64,000 nucleotides of DNA, taken from assembly GCF_001423185.1 (NCBI RefSeq), contig NZ_LMOB01000001.1:1409889-1473888 (forward strand), read 5' to 3'. Under the pieces are notes generated by a model that worked only from the letters and a program-made list of their open reading frames with translations, searched no databases and was not told the DNA's origin. This DNA is from Plantibacter sp. Leaf314 (GTDB lineage Bacteria; Actinomycetota; Actinomycetes; Actinomycetales; Microbacteriaceae). Both the position numbers and the translations under genes were made by a program. Below are positions 47,097 through 54,425 of the stretch, one piece after another (the first letter of the stretch is position 1; every line of letters begins with the position of its first letter).

Positions 47097-48401
47097 TCAA
47101 CCCGTCGGGCGACCGACGTACGCCGCGACGTCGCCGGAGCCCCAGATCGAGCCGACGCGCGTGCCGGCCCGCTCGTTGGCCGCCTCGACGATCTGCCCGT
47201 TCCCGAGGTAGATCGCGACGTGGTAGTAGTCGGAGCCGCCCCACCAGAAGATGAGGTCGCCGCGCTGCTTCTGGCTGTAGGGCACGAGGCGTCCCTGCGA
47301 CTGCATCGTGTAGTACTGGTTCGTCGCCGAGTGGGTGCCGATGCCACTGCCGTACGCGGCGCGGGTGAGGCCCGAGCAGTCCCAGACGTCGGGGCCGGAG
47401 CCGCCGAGCTGGTAGCCCTTGCCGACCTGCGCGAGCGCGAAGGCGATCGCCGACTCGACGCCGGCGGAGTTCGGCGGCGCGACGGGGCTGCCGCCTCCAC
47501 CACCGCTGGAGGCACCGCCACCGCCACCGCCGCCACTGCTCGAGCCGCCGCCGCCCGACGAACCGCCGTTCGACGCCGGGGGCGTGTTCGCCGCTGCGGC
47601 TGCCGCAGCTGCTGCGGCCTCCGCAGCCTGGCGAGCGGACTCGCCCGCGGCGTAACCGCGCTCGGTCTCGGCCGTGGTGTTCTTCAAGGAGGCGAGCTGC
47701 GCGTACAGCTGATTGGCCTGCTGCTCCTGCACGGCGACCGCGGCCGACGCGGCAGCCGAAGCGCTCTCCGCCTCGTCGTACTTCGTCTGCGCCTCGCCCT
47801 CGAGTCGCTTGCGCTCGGTCTTCGCGACCTCCGCTTGGTCGGTCAGCCCGGACGCCGCATTCCGGTCGGTGACCGCCTCGGCGTAGCTCGCGGCGTTGCG
47901 CTCGCCGAGCTTGTCCATGACGGACAGTCGCGAGAGGAGGTCGTCGGACTCGCCGGCGCCGAGGACGAGGTCGAGTGAGACGTCGCCGCCGCCCCCACGG
48001 GAGAGCTGCGCGATGAGTGCACCGGCGCGCTGCTTCGACACCTTCGCGGCGGCCGCAGCGGCGTCGGCCTGCGCCTGCAGGGCGGACTCGCGAGCGGTCG
48101 CCTCGGTCACCGCGTCCTGCGCCTGCCGGTAGGACTCCGCGGCGATCTGCGCCGTGCGGAACGCGGCGTCCGACTGCTCCTGGAGGGAGGTGATGAGCGC
48201 GGTGATGTTCGTGATCTCGGCGGCCTTCGCGGACTCGCTCGACTTCGCCGCCTCGACGTCCGCCCAGCTCGGGTAGTCGTCCGCGTGGGCCGGCAGCGCG
48301 CCGACGGTGAGCGACGCGGTGACGACGCCGACGGAGAGGGCCATCGCCAGCCAGGGACGGCGACGGCCGTACGGTGCTCCGGGCGTGCGTGCGGGGGTCA
48401 T
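47097..48401 (-). CDS. Secreted coiled-coil NlpC/P60 murein endopeptidase
   Basis: The 434-residue protein has the same design as the two M23 proteins: a signal peptide (LSVGVVTASLTVGALPAHA) and a coiled coil that starts DDYPSWADVEAAKSSESAKAAEITNI. An Ala run and a Gly/Ser linker (about 250-320) follow. The end is NlpC/P60: GKGYQLGGSGPDVWDCSGLTRAAYG (catalytic Cys), HSATNQ.. and DYYHVAIYLGNGQIVEA (His). It should cleave D-Glu-diaminopimelate bonds. ATGATG at 48404-48401 gives two starts; GGAG stands 4-5 bases before the second, which I prefer. A GTCACA direct repeat lies 59 bases upstream. Confidence 0.9.
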   Translation of the reverse strand: MTPARTPGAPYGRRRPWLAMALSVGVVTASLTVGALPAHADDYPSWADVEAAKSSESAKAAEITNITALITSLQEQSDAAFRTAQIAAESYRQAQDAVTEATARESALQAQADAAAAAAKVSKQRAGALIAQLSRGGGGDVSLDLVLGAGESDDLLSRLSVMDKLGERNAASYAEAVTDRNAASGLTDQAEVAKTERKRLEGEAQTKYDEAESASAAASAAVAVQEQQANQLYAQLASLKNTTAETERGYAAGESARQAAEAAAAAAAAAANTPPASNGGSSGGGGSSSGGGGGGGASSGGGGGSPVAPPNSAGVESAIAFALAQVGKGYQLGGSGPDVWDCSGLTRAAYGSGIGTHSATNQYYTMQSQGRLVPYSQKQRGDLIFWWGGSDYYHVAIYLGNGQIVEAANERAGTRVGSIWGSGDVAAYVGRPTG

Positions 48402-48459
48402 CATTCTCCAGTCCGACGACACGATCGCTCCGACATCGGCGGGTCGCGGTCGACATCGT

Positions 48460-48474
48460 GTCACAACAGTCACA
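48460..48474. promoter_or_regulatory. MtrA-type direct repeat upstream of the NlpC/P60 gene
   Basis: GTCACA-ACA-GTCACA has the same half-site and 9-base spacing as at 26018-26032, 59 bases before the start. MtrA is known to control rpf and NlpC/P60 genes in mycobacteria and corynebacteria. Confidence 0.55.
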
Positions 48475-48603
48475 ATAGAAACTTTGATCACACTAGCCAC
48501 TCTCGTCCCGCAGCACCAGCTCGAATACCCCCGGACTGGGGGCGCGGGTGTACGGGCGGCCCGCCCGGGCTCGGTGGGATCGCGTCACGAAAGTTCCTCG
48601 GGG

Positions 48604-48677
48604 GCACTTCGACAAGCTCAGTGACCAGAGAAGGAAGCTCAGTGACCGGGGGAAGGAAGCTCAGTGACCGGGGAAGG
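48604..48677. repeat. Dispersed repeat copy with two truncated tandem copies
   Basis: A copy lies at 48604-48626 (inverted orientation, GCACTTCGACAAGCTCAGTG..). It is followed by two tandem partial copies with 22-base period, AAGGAAGCTCAGTGACCGGG, at about 48631 and 48653. The gap between the NlpC/P60 gene and the MarR gene holds this and the MtrA-type box. Confidence 0.7.
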
Positions 48678-48694
48678 CCGGCCGGGCGAACCGA

Positions 48695-49180
48695 TCAGGC
48701 GGGTTCGACGTCCTCGGGCGACCACCGGGAGGACTCGCCGGAGCGGATGATGGCCAGCAGCTGCGAGCGCAGCGCGGACTCGTCGGGGAGCTCGGGGAAG
48801 ACGTCGGCTTCGAGTCGGTGCGCGGCCAGCCACGCCTCGTCGCCCGCCGCGGTCCGGCTCACCACATGCCGTCGGCGGTCGTCGGCGGCCGCGATGCGCT
48901 CGATGAGCCCGGCGCGCTCCAGTCGGTCGAGCGTGCGCGACATCGTCTGGTTCTGCACGCGGGCCCGTCGGGCGAGGTCCTTCTGGCTCGCCGGACCACT
49001 GTCCAGCAGGTGCAGCACGATGAGGCCGGCGTGGGTGACGCCGATGCCGTCCAGAGCCTGCTGCCAGGTGTGCTCGATGAGTCGCGAGGCGGTCGACAAC
49101 AGGCGCCCGGTCGGCCAATCCGCCATCGGATCACGAGCGGCGTCGGCGACCACGCCATCGGTCGCGCGCGCTCCATCCAT
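48695..49180 (-). CDS. MarR family transcriptional regulator
   Basis: The 161-residue winged-helix protein has STASRLIEHTWQQALDGIGVTHAGLIVLHLL, SQKDLARRARVQNQTMSRTLDRLERAGLIERIAAADDRRRHVVSRTAAGDEAW (recognition helix and wing) and a C-terminal dimer helix. The frame runs far upstream through the non-coding spacer, so the ATG at 49180 was chosen from the family. The target may be the glycan block that starts 390 bases away (inference). Confidence 0.87.
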   Translation of the reverse strand: MDGARATDGVVADAARDPMADWPTGRLLSTASRLIEHTWQQALDGIGVTHAGLIVLHLLDSGPASQKDLARRARVQNQTMSRTLDRLERAGLIERIAAADDRRRHVVSRTAAGDEAWLAAHRLEADVFPELPDESALRSQLLAIIRSGESSRWSPEDVEPA

Positions 49181-49565
49181 GGCACCAATGTAGCGCCCGA
49201 GCCTCGGAGGGGACTTCCACCGCTCCCTGCAACGACCCGGCACACGGCTGCTGTCCCCCAATCCACCGCGTCGGCGTCGAGCGACGAAGTCCGTCGCCGA
49301 GCGACCGATCCACGACGGAATCGCGCGTGGCACCCGTGCCTCACCCCCAGAATTGGGGGCCGTCGACCCCCTGGAGTGGGGGATCCGCCGATGACCCCCG
49401 CTTCCTACAGTTGAGGGATATCCAAGGGGGACGGTCATCCCGATCGGCATCGTCGATCGGTCGTGGGGACACGAACGACGTCGCGTTCTCCGCGGGCGGC
49501 CCGAACCGCCCGTGCGCACCGCGCACCCGAACCACACCCGAACCCACAAGCGGATAGCAGCCCCC
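49181..49565. other. Long regulatory spacer before the sugar transferase gene
   Basis: No gene is supported. It holds two CCCCC-N6-GGGGG palindromes (49344-49359 and 49367-49382), and a TACAGT box (49406-49411) reminiscent of an extended -10. ACCCGAACC copies begin at 49525. Confidence 0.5.
49344..49382. promoter_or_regulatory. Pair of CCCCC-N6-GGGGG palindromes
   Basis: CCCCC-AGAATT-GGGGG and CCCCC-TGGAGT-GGGGG have centres 23 bases apart, about 24-60 bases before a TACAGT -10-like box. Similar palindromes occur at 48528-48542, 51235-51250 and 63829-63842. Confidence 0.4.
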
Positions 49566-49625
49566 ATGACGACGTACCCGAACCGCCGTCGGTCCTTCCG
49601 ACAGACCCGCCCGCGCACCCGAACC
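49525..49625 (+). repeat. Four exact ACCCGAACC repeats
   Basis: Copies lie at 49525, 49536, 49576 and 49617 (starts). Two fall inside the short leader ORF but in different codon frames, so the motif looks conserved as DNA or RNA rather than as peptide. Confidence 0.65.
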
Positions 49626-49670
49626 GCGGTCTCCGTCCTGCAGCGTGCACCGCGAGGGCACGACGCATGA
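49566..49670 (+). CDS. Short leader ORF coupled to the sugar transferase gene
   Basis: A 34-residue basic ORF starts MTTYPNRRRSFRQTRPRTRT. Its TGA overlaps the ATG of the next gene (ATGA), so ribosomes ending it could restart at the transferase. It has no recognisable domain and no strong ribosome site. It may regulate expression by attenuation or coupling, or may be chance. A similar coupled ORF precedes the next gene. Confidence 0.4.
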   Translation: MTTYPNRRRSFRQTRPRTRTAVSVLQRAPRGHDA

Positions 49671-51211
49671 GCGCCGAACTCTCCGAGAGCGCGTTCCCGA
49701 TGACCGGCCCGATCGCGACACCGGTCACGCTGGGCCGACGCCGTGCGTCCGCGATCCGCGCCGAGTCCTCACCCGCCGCCGTCACCTCGCTCACCCAGCG
49801 GGAGTGGTCGAAGCGCTACCGCCGCTGGCTCGTCCTCACCGACAGCGCCATCGCCCTCTTCGCCGTCTCCGCGGCCTTCGTCGTGCGGTTCGGCGACGAG
49901 CCCGTCGGCCCGGAGGCCCAGCAGCTCTACGTCCTGCTGTCCGGCCTCATCGTGGTCGTCTGGCTCGCCTTCCTCGGGTTCACGAGGACCCGCGACAGCC
50001 GCATCATCGGTTCCGGCGTCATCGAGTACAAGCGCGTCGTCAACGCCAGTGCGTTCGCGTTCGGCATCCTCGCGATCGCGTTCCTCATCGCGAAGGTCGA
50101 CATCGCGCGCGGCTACTTCGTCCTCGCCCTGCCGGCCGGAACCCTCGCCCTCCTCGCCTCCCGATGGATGTGGCGCCGGTGGCTGCTCAGCCGTCGCCGC
50201 GTCGGGGAGTACACGGCACGGACGGTCGTCGTCGGCCGCCGTGACGACGTCGACTACGTCCTCCAGCAGGTCGCCAAGCAGCACAGCATGAGCTACACCG
50301 TCGTCGGCGCGGCCATCACCGACGAGGAGACCGCCGAGCCGTTCTCGAGCCGAGGCCGGTCCGTCCCCGTCATCGCCCACGTCGACGGCGTCGCCCAGGC
50401 CGCAGCGAACCTCACCGCCGACGCCGTCATCATCGCCGGGCCCGTCGACGGCGGCAGCGACTACATCCGCCGACTCGGCTGGGACCTCGAGGGGACGGCG
50501 ACCGAGCTCGTCCTCGCCGCGCGCCTCACCGACGTCGCGGGGCCGCGCATCCACTTCCGTCCCGTCGAGGAGCTGCCGCTCATCCACGTGGAGATCCCGC
50601 AGTTCGAGGGCGGCCACCACATCATGAAGCGCGCCCTCGACGTCGGCCTCACGAGCCTCGGCCTGCTGCTCATCTCCCCCGTGCTGGCCCTCCTCGCGCT
50701 CGCGATCAAGCTCGACAGCCCGGGCCCGGTCCTCTTCCGTCAGGAGCGCGTGGGGCGCAACGGTGAGCGGTTCACGATGTTCAAGTTCCGGTCGATGATC
50801 ACCGACGCCGAAGCCGCGCTGCCCGCCCTGATGGCGCAGAGCGAGGGCAACGGTGTGCTGTTCAAGATGAAGAACGACCCGCGGGTGACGCGGGTGGGTC
50901 GCATCCTGCGCAAGTACTCGCTCGACGAGTTCCCACAGCTCTGGAACATCCTCACGGGTGACATGAGCCTCGTGGGCCCGCGCCCGCCGCTCGCGAGCGA
51001 GGTGGCCGAGTACGAGAAGGACGTCCACCGTCGCCTCCACATCAAGCCGGGGCTCACCGGCATGTGGCAGGTCTCCGGACGCTCCGACCTGAGCTGGGAC
51101 GAGAGCGTCCGACTGGACCTCTACTACGTCGAGAACTGGTCGATCACCGGCGACCTCATGATCATGTGGCAGACCGTCAAGGTGGTCCTGAAACCGGTCG
51201 GCGCGTACTGA
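49667..51211 (+). CDS. Undecaprenyl-phosphate sugar (exopolysaccharide) transferase
   Basis: The 514-residue protein is of the WcaJ/CpsE type. Four N-terminal helices (about 65-170) and a CoA-binding-like domain (TVVVGRRDDVDYVLQQVAKQ) precede the bacterial sugar transferase domain: HHIMKRALDVGLTSLGLLLISPVLALLALAIKLDSPGPVLFRQERVGRNGERFTMFKFRSM. RKYSLDEFPQLWNILTGDMSLVGPRPP and LHIKPGLTGMWQVSGRS follow. It starts glycan synthesis by adding sugar phosphate to undecaprenyl phosphate. The ATG at 49667 is overlapped by the leader ORF's stop. Confidence 0.95.
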   Translation: MSAELSESAFPMTGPIATPVTLGRRRASAIRAESSPAAVTSLTQREWSKRYRRWLVLTDSAIALFAVSAAFVVRFGDEPVGPEAQQLYVLLSGLIVVVWLAFLGFTRTRDSRIIGSGVIEYKRVVNASAFAFGILAIAFLIAKVDIARGYFVLALPAGTLALLASRWMWRRWLLSRRRVGEYTARTVVVGRRDDVDYVLQQVAKQHSMSYTVVGAAITDEETAEPFSSRGRSVPVIAHVDGVAQAAANLTADAVIIAGPVDGGSDYIRRLGWDLEGTATELVLAARLTDVAGPRIHFRPVEELPLIHVEIPQFEGGHHIMKRALDVGLTSLGLLLISPVLALLALAIKLDSPGPVLFRQERVGRNGERFTMFKFRSMITDAEAALPALMAQSEGNGVLFKMKNDPRVTRVGRILRKYSLDEFPQLWNILTGDMSLVGPRPPLASEVAEYEKDVHRRLHIKPGLTGMWQVSGRSDLSWDESVRLDLYYVENWSITGDLMIMWQTVKVVLKPVGAY

Positions 51212-51626
51212 TGCGAGGACTTCTGTCGGTGATGCCCCCAAAGCGAGGGGTGTCCCGCAAAAAGAGGACAAAACTCCTATCGGAGGGGACAACACTTCGC
51301 TACAGTCGTCACCACTACCGCGAACCGGTGAGCCGCTCGGCACCCGAAACACCCGAACCCGTCGAGACGATTCACCAGGTCAATGACGCCGCTCGCGCGC
51401 ACGAACCCGATCGTGCTTCGAGATCCGTGACGCTTACCCGAGCGACGCGAGCTTCGACGCCGTCCGCCCCCGAAGGCGGACGAATCCGGTTCAGGTGCGC
51501 GAGCCGCGACATCGTCGTCGTGCACCGGTACCCGACCGAGCACCCGATACCCGAACACCGGCGTCCGAGACGCCGGACAGCAGCAGCGGCGCACACCCGA
51601 ACCCCGTGGGCCGGCAGCGACATCAT
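51212..51626. other. Regulatory spacer between two glycan genes
   Basis: No gene is supported in this 415-base spacer. It holds a CCCCC-N7-GGGG palindrome (51235-51250), a TACAGT box (51301-51306) and many ACCCGAACC-like copies. It parallels the spacer before the sugar transferase, so the glycosyltransferase probably has its own promoter. Confidence 0.5.
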
Positions 51627-51640
51627 GAGAGACCCGAACT
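51342..51640 (+). repeat. ACCCGAACC-type repeats before the glycosyltransferase
   Basis: Exact copies start at 51351 and 51595. Near copies start at 51342 (ACCCGAAAC), 51530 (ACCCGACC), 51542, 51549 (ACCCGAACA) and 51632 (ACCCGAACT). Confidence 0.5.
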
Positions 51641-51701
51641 CAGCCATGAACACCACCCTGCAGTCCGCCGCGCGATCCGCCGCGGCGACCACCCGATGAG
51701 G
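51627..51701 (+). CDS. Short leader ORF coupled to the glycosyltransferase gene
   Basis: ATG at 51627 (MRDPNSAMNTTLQSAARSAA..) or the internal ATG at 51648 gives 24 or 17 residues. In this frame the final codons reach the start of the glycosyltransferase, with a TGA overlapping its ATG. Weak ribosome site. Same arrangement as before the sugar transferase gene. Confidence 0.35.
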
Positions 51702-52964
51702 GCCCCGAAGCGCAGGAGCGTCGCCCACGGTCGCCAGGCCGACGGCACGCTCCGGATCGCGATGGTGGGCACCCGTGGTGTCCCCGCCGCCTACGGCGGG
51801 TTCGAGACGGCCGTCGAGGAGATCGGCAGCCGACTCGCCGCCCGTGGCCACGACGTCACCGTCTTCTGCCGTCGCACCGCAGCCGACCAGCCGGACGAAC
51901 ACCTGGGGATGCGCCTCGTGCACCTGCCCGCCGTCCGCAAGAAGGTCCTGGAGACGCTCAGCCACACCGCCCTGTCGGTGCTGAACATGGCTGTCACGAG
52001 GCGCCACGACGTCGCCTTCGTCTTCAACGCCGCGAACGCCCCCTTCGTCCCGGTCATCCGCGCCAAGGGCGTCCCGACCGCCGTGCACGTGGACGGGCTC
52101 GAATGGAAGCGCGCGAAGTGGAGCGGTTCCGGCAAGCGCTACTACCGCTGGGCCGAGGAGCGGTCCGTCCGCACGGCCGACGCGCTCATCGCCGACGCCG
52201 CGGGGATCGCCGACTACTACGAGCAGCAGTTCGGCGTCCCGACCGAACTCCTCACCTACGGCGCGAAGATCCTCGAGCAGCCCCGCACCGACCTGCTCGG
52301 TTCAGGAGCCGGCGTCGAGGCCGGCGCCTTCCACCTCGTGGTCGCCCGGTTCGAACCGGAGAACCACGTCGACCTGATCGTCGAGGGCTACCTCGCGAGC
52401 AGCGCCCGCCACCCCCTCGTCGTCGTGGGCTCGGCACCGTACGGAGCCGAGCACAGCGAGCGCATCGCCACGCTCGCGGCGAGCGACCCGCGCGTGCACC
52501 TGCTCGGTGGCGTGTGGGACCAGGAACTCCTCGACCAGCTCTACGCCGGTGCCCTCACCTACGTCCACGGCCACTCCGTCGGCGGGACGAACCCGTCGCT
52601 GCTGCGCGCCATGGGGGCCGGCACGGCCGTGATCGGTTTCGACTCCGTGTTCAACCAGGAGGTCGTCGGCGGCTCCGGCACCTTCTTCGCGACGACCGAC
52701 GAGGTCGCGCGATGCATCGAACGTGCCGAACAGGACGAGGCCGCCACCGCGGCCGTCGGAGCAGCCCTCCAGGCGCGAGCCGCCGAGGTCTACCGCTGGG
52801 ACGACATCGCCGACGGCTACGAAGCACTCGCCATGCGGCTCGCCGACGGCGCGACGATCCACGGCACCGGACGCTTCGCCCGCCTCCCCATCGACTGGAA
52901 CCCGAAACCGGTCGTACACACCACACCGACACGCATCACCGAGACCACCGGAGGCTTGGCATGA
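51696..52964 (+). CDS. Glycosyltransferase with GT-B fold (DUF1972/GT4-type)
   Basis: The 422-residue enzyme begins LRIAMVGTRGVPAAYGGFETAVEEIGSRLAARGHDVTVFCR, a DUF1972-type start typical of rhamnosyltransferases. VDGLEWKRAKWSGSGKRYYRWAEE and a C-terminal GT4-like half (LVVARFEPENHVDLIVEGYLASS, YVHGHSVGGTNPSLLRAMGAGTAVIGFDSVFNQEVVGG with the conserved Glu replaced in part) follow. It adds a sugar, perhaps rhamnose, to the lipid-linked glycan. The stop overlaps the next ATG (ATGA). Confidence 0.9.
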   Translation: MRAPKRRSVAHGRQADGTLRIAMVGTRGVPAAYGGFETAVEEIGSRLAARGHDVTVFCRRTAADQPDEHLGMRLVHLPAVRKKVLETLSHTALSVLNMAVTRRHDVAFVFNAANAPFVPVIRAKGVPTAVHVDGLEWKRAKWSGSGKRYYRWAEERSVRTADALIADAAGIADYYEQQFGVPTELLTYGAKILEQPRTDLLGSGAGVEAGAFHLVVARFEPENHVDLIVEGYLASSARHPLVVVGSAPYGAEHSERIATLAASDPRVHLLGGVWDQELLDQLYAGALTYVHGHSVGGTNPSLLRAMGAGTAVIGFDSVFNQEVVGGSGTFFATTDEVARCIERAEQDEAATAAVGAALQARAAEVYRWDDIADGYEALAMRLADGATIHGTGRFARLPIDWNPKPVVHTTPTRITETTGGLA

Positions 52965-53731
52965 CCCGAATCACTGCCGACACCCGTTCGATCCCCGAGT
53001 CCTACGCCGACATCGTCGCCCGCCTCGCCGGCGCCCAGAAGAAGCGTGCGGCGGGAGCTCCCGCCTACTCGATCTACGTGAACCGCAAGGCCGGCCGCTA
53101 CCTCGCCGCCGGTGCCTACAAGGTGGGGCTCACCCCGAACCTCGTCACGGCCATCAGCGCCGTGTTCACCTTCTCCGGCATCGCGATGCTGTTGCTCCTC
53201 CCCCTGGAGTGGTGGTCCGGTGTCGCCGTGTGGCTCGCGCTCGCGATCGGCTACGCCTTCGACTCCGCGGACGGCCAGGTCGCCAGGCTGCGCGGCGGCG
53301 GCTCGGCCAGCGGGGAGTGGCTCGACCACGTCGTCGACGCCACGAAGATCTCCACCCTGCACCTCGCCGTGCTCATCACCGCCTACCGCGGCTTCGACCT
53401 GCCGAGCCCCGAGCTCCTGCTCATCCCGATCGGCTACTGCATCGTCGGCGCCGTGTCGTTCTTCGCGATGATCCTCAACGACCAGCTCAAGCAGGCCTAC
53501 GGGTACCCGACCTCGACCGCCGAGGGCAAGAGCACGCCCCTGCGCTCGCTCCTCGTCATCCCAACCGACTACGGCTTCCTCTGCATGATCTTCCTGCTGC
53601 TGGGTGCGCCGTACCTCTTCTTCGCCGCCTACACCCTCATGTTCGTCGCGAACGCCGGGCACCTGCTCCTCGCGTCGATCAAGTGGTTCCGCGACATGAC
53701 GCGACTGGACGCCGCCCGCGTCGACGCGTGA
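52961..53731 (+). CDS. CDP-alcohol phosphatidyltransferase
   Basis: The 256-residue membrane enzyme has about six helices. The family motif is complete: YAFDSADGQVARLRGGGSASGEWLDHVVDA (DxxDGxxARx8GxxxDxxxD). It moves a phospho-alcohol from a CDP donor to an acceptor alcohol; next to a TagD-like enzyme it may build a glycerol-phosphate-decorated or teichoic-acid-like glycan (inference). Its ATG overlaps the glycosyltransferase stop by 4 bases. Confidence 0.93.
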   Translation: MTRITADTRSIPESYADIVARLAGAQKKRAAGAPAYSIYVNRKAGRYLAAGAYKVGLTPNLVTAISAVFTFSGIAMLLLLPLEWWSGVAVWLALAIGYAFDSADGQVARLRGGGSASGEWLDHVVDATKISTLHLAVLITAYRGFDLPSPELLLIPIGYCIVGAVSFFAMILNDQLKQAYGYPTSTAEGKSTPLRSLLVIPTDYGFLCMIFLLLGAPYLFFAAYTLMFVANAGHLLLASIKWFRDMTRLDAARVDA

Positions 53732-53854
53732 CAAGCCCCCGAACAGGCGGCACCCGAAGGTGGACTCTCGCTGGAGACCACCCGTCCCTAGGCTCACAAC
53801 AGGCTCATCGTGGCGCCGCACATCGCCGTCCGATCGAGGAGAGGAACACCCGAC

Positions 53855-54322
53855 ATGCATGAACGAGGCACTGGACGTGTCGGCTACGCCGCCGGAGCAT
53901 TCGACCTGTTCCACGTCGGTCACCTGAACATCCTCCGGCACGCGAAGAGCGCCTGCGACTACCTCATCGCCGGGGTCGTCTCGGACGAGCTGCTCCGCAC
54001 CCGCAAGCGCATCGAGCCCATCGTGCCGCTGACGGAGCGACTCGAGATCGTCCGCCACATCGGCTTCGTCGACGAGGCGGTCGAGGAGACCTGGGACGAC
54101 AAGCTGCAGGCGTGGGACGCGCTGCGCTTCGACATCTTCTTCAAGGGCGACGACTGGCGCGGCACCGCCGAGGGCCTCCGGCTCGAAGCGGAATTCGCGA
54201 AGGTGGGTGTCGAGGTCGTCTACTTCCCGTACACGATGAGCACCTCGAGCACCGCACTCCGACGCGCACTCGCCCAACTCGACGAGCAGCGCGAGCTCGA
54301 CGCGACGCTCGTCCAGGCCTGA
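53855..54322 (+). CDS. Glycerol-3-phosphate cytidylyltransferase-like (TagD) protein
   Basis: The 155-residue nucleotidyltransferase has the CTP motif VGYAAGAFDLFHVGHLNILRHAK (HxGH). The expected RTEGISTT signature is altered to YTMSTSSTAL. The family makes CDP-glycerol or CDP-ribitol for wall polymers. With the adjacent CDP-alcohol transferase it suggests a cell-surface phosphoglycan pathway. AGGAGAGG is upstream of the ATG at 53855; the upstream in-frame ATG was not used. Confidence 0.87.
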   Translation: MHERGTGRVGYAAGAFDLFHVGHLNILRHAKSACDYLIAGVVSDELLRTRKRIEPIVPLTERLEIVRHIGFVDEAVEETWDDKLQAWDALRFDIFFKGDDWRGTAEGLRLEAEFAKVGVEVVYFPYTMSTSSTALRRALAQLDEQRELDATLVQA

Positions 54323-54425
54323 TTCCTCCGGCACGACCGCCGGTTCCCGCCCCGCAGCTCCACGCTCCCCATCCGCAGCGCATCGAGGTACTGTTGGACG
54401 GATCGACACACGGGGCGGTGGACAC

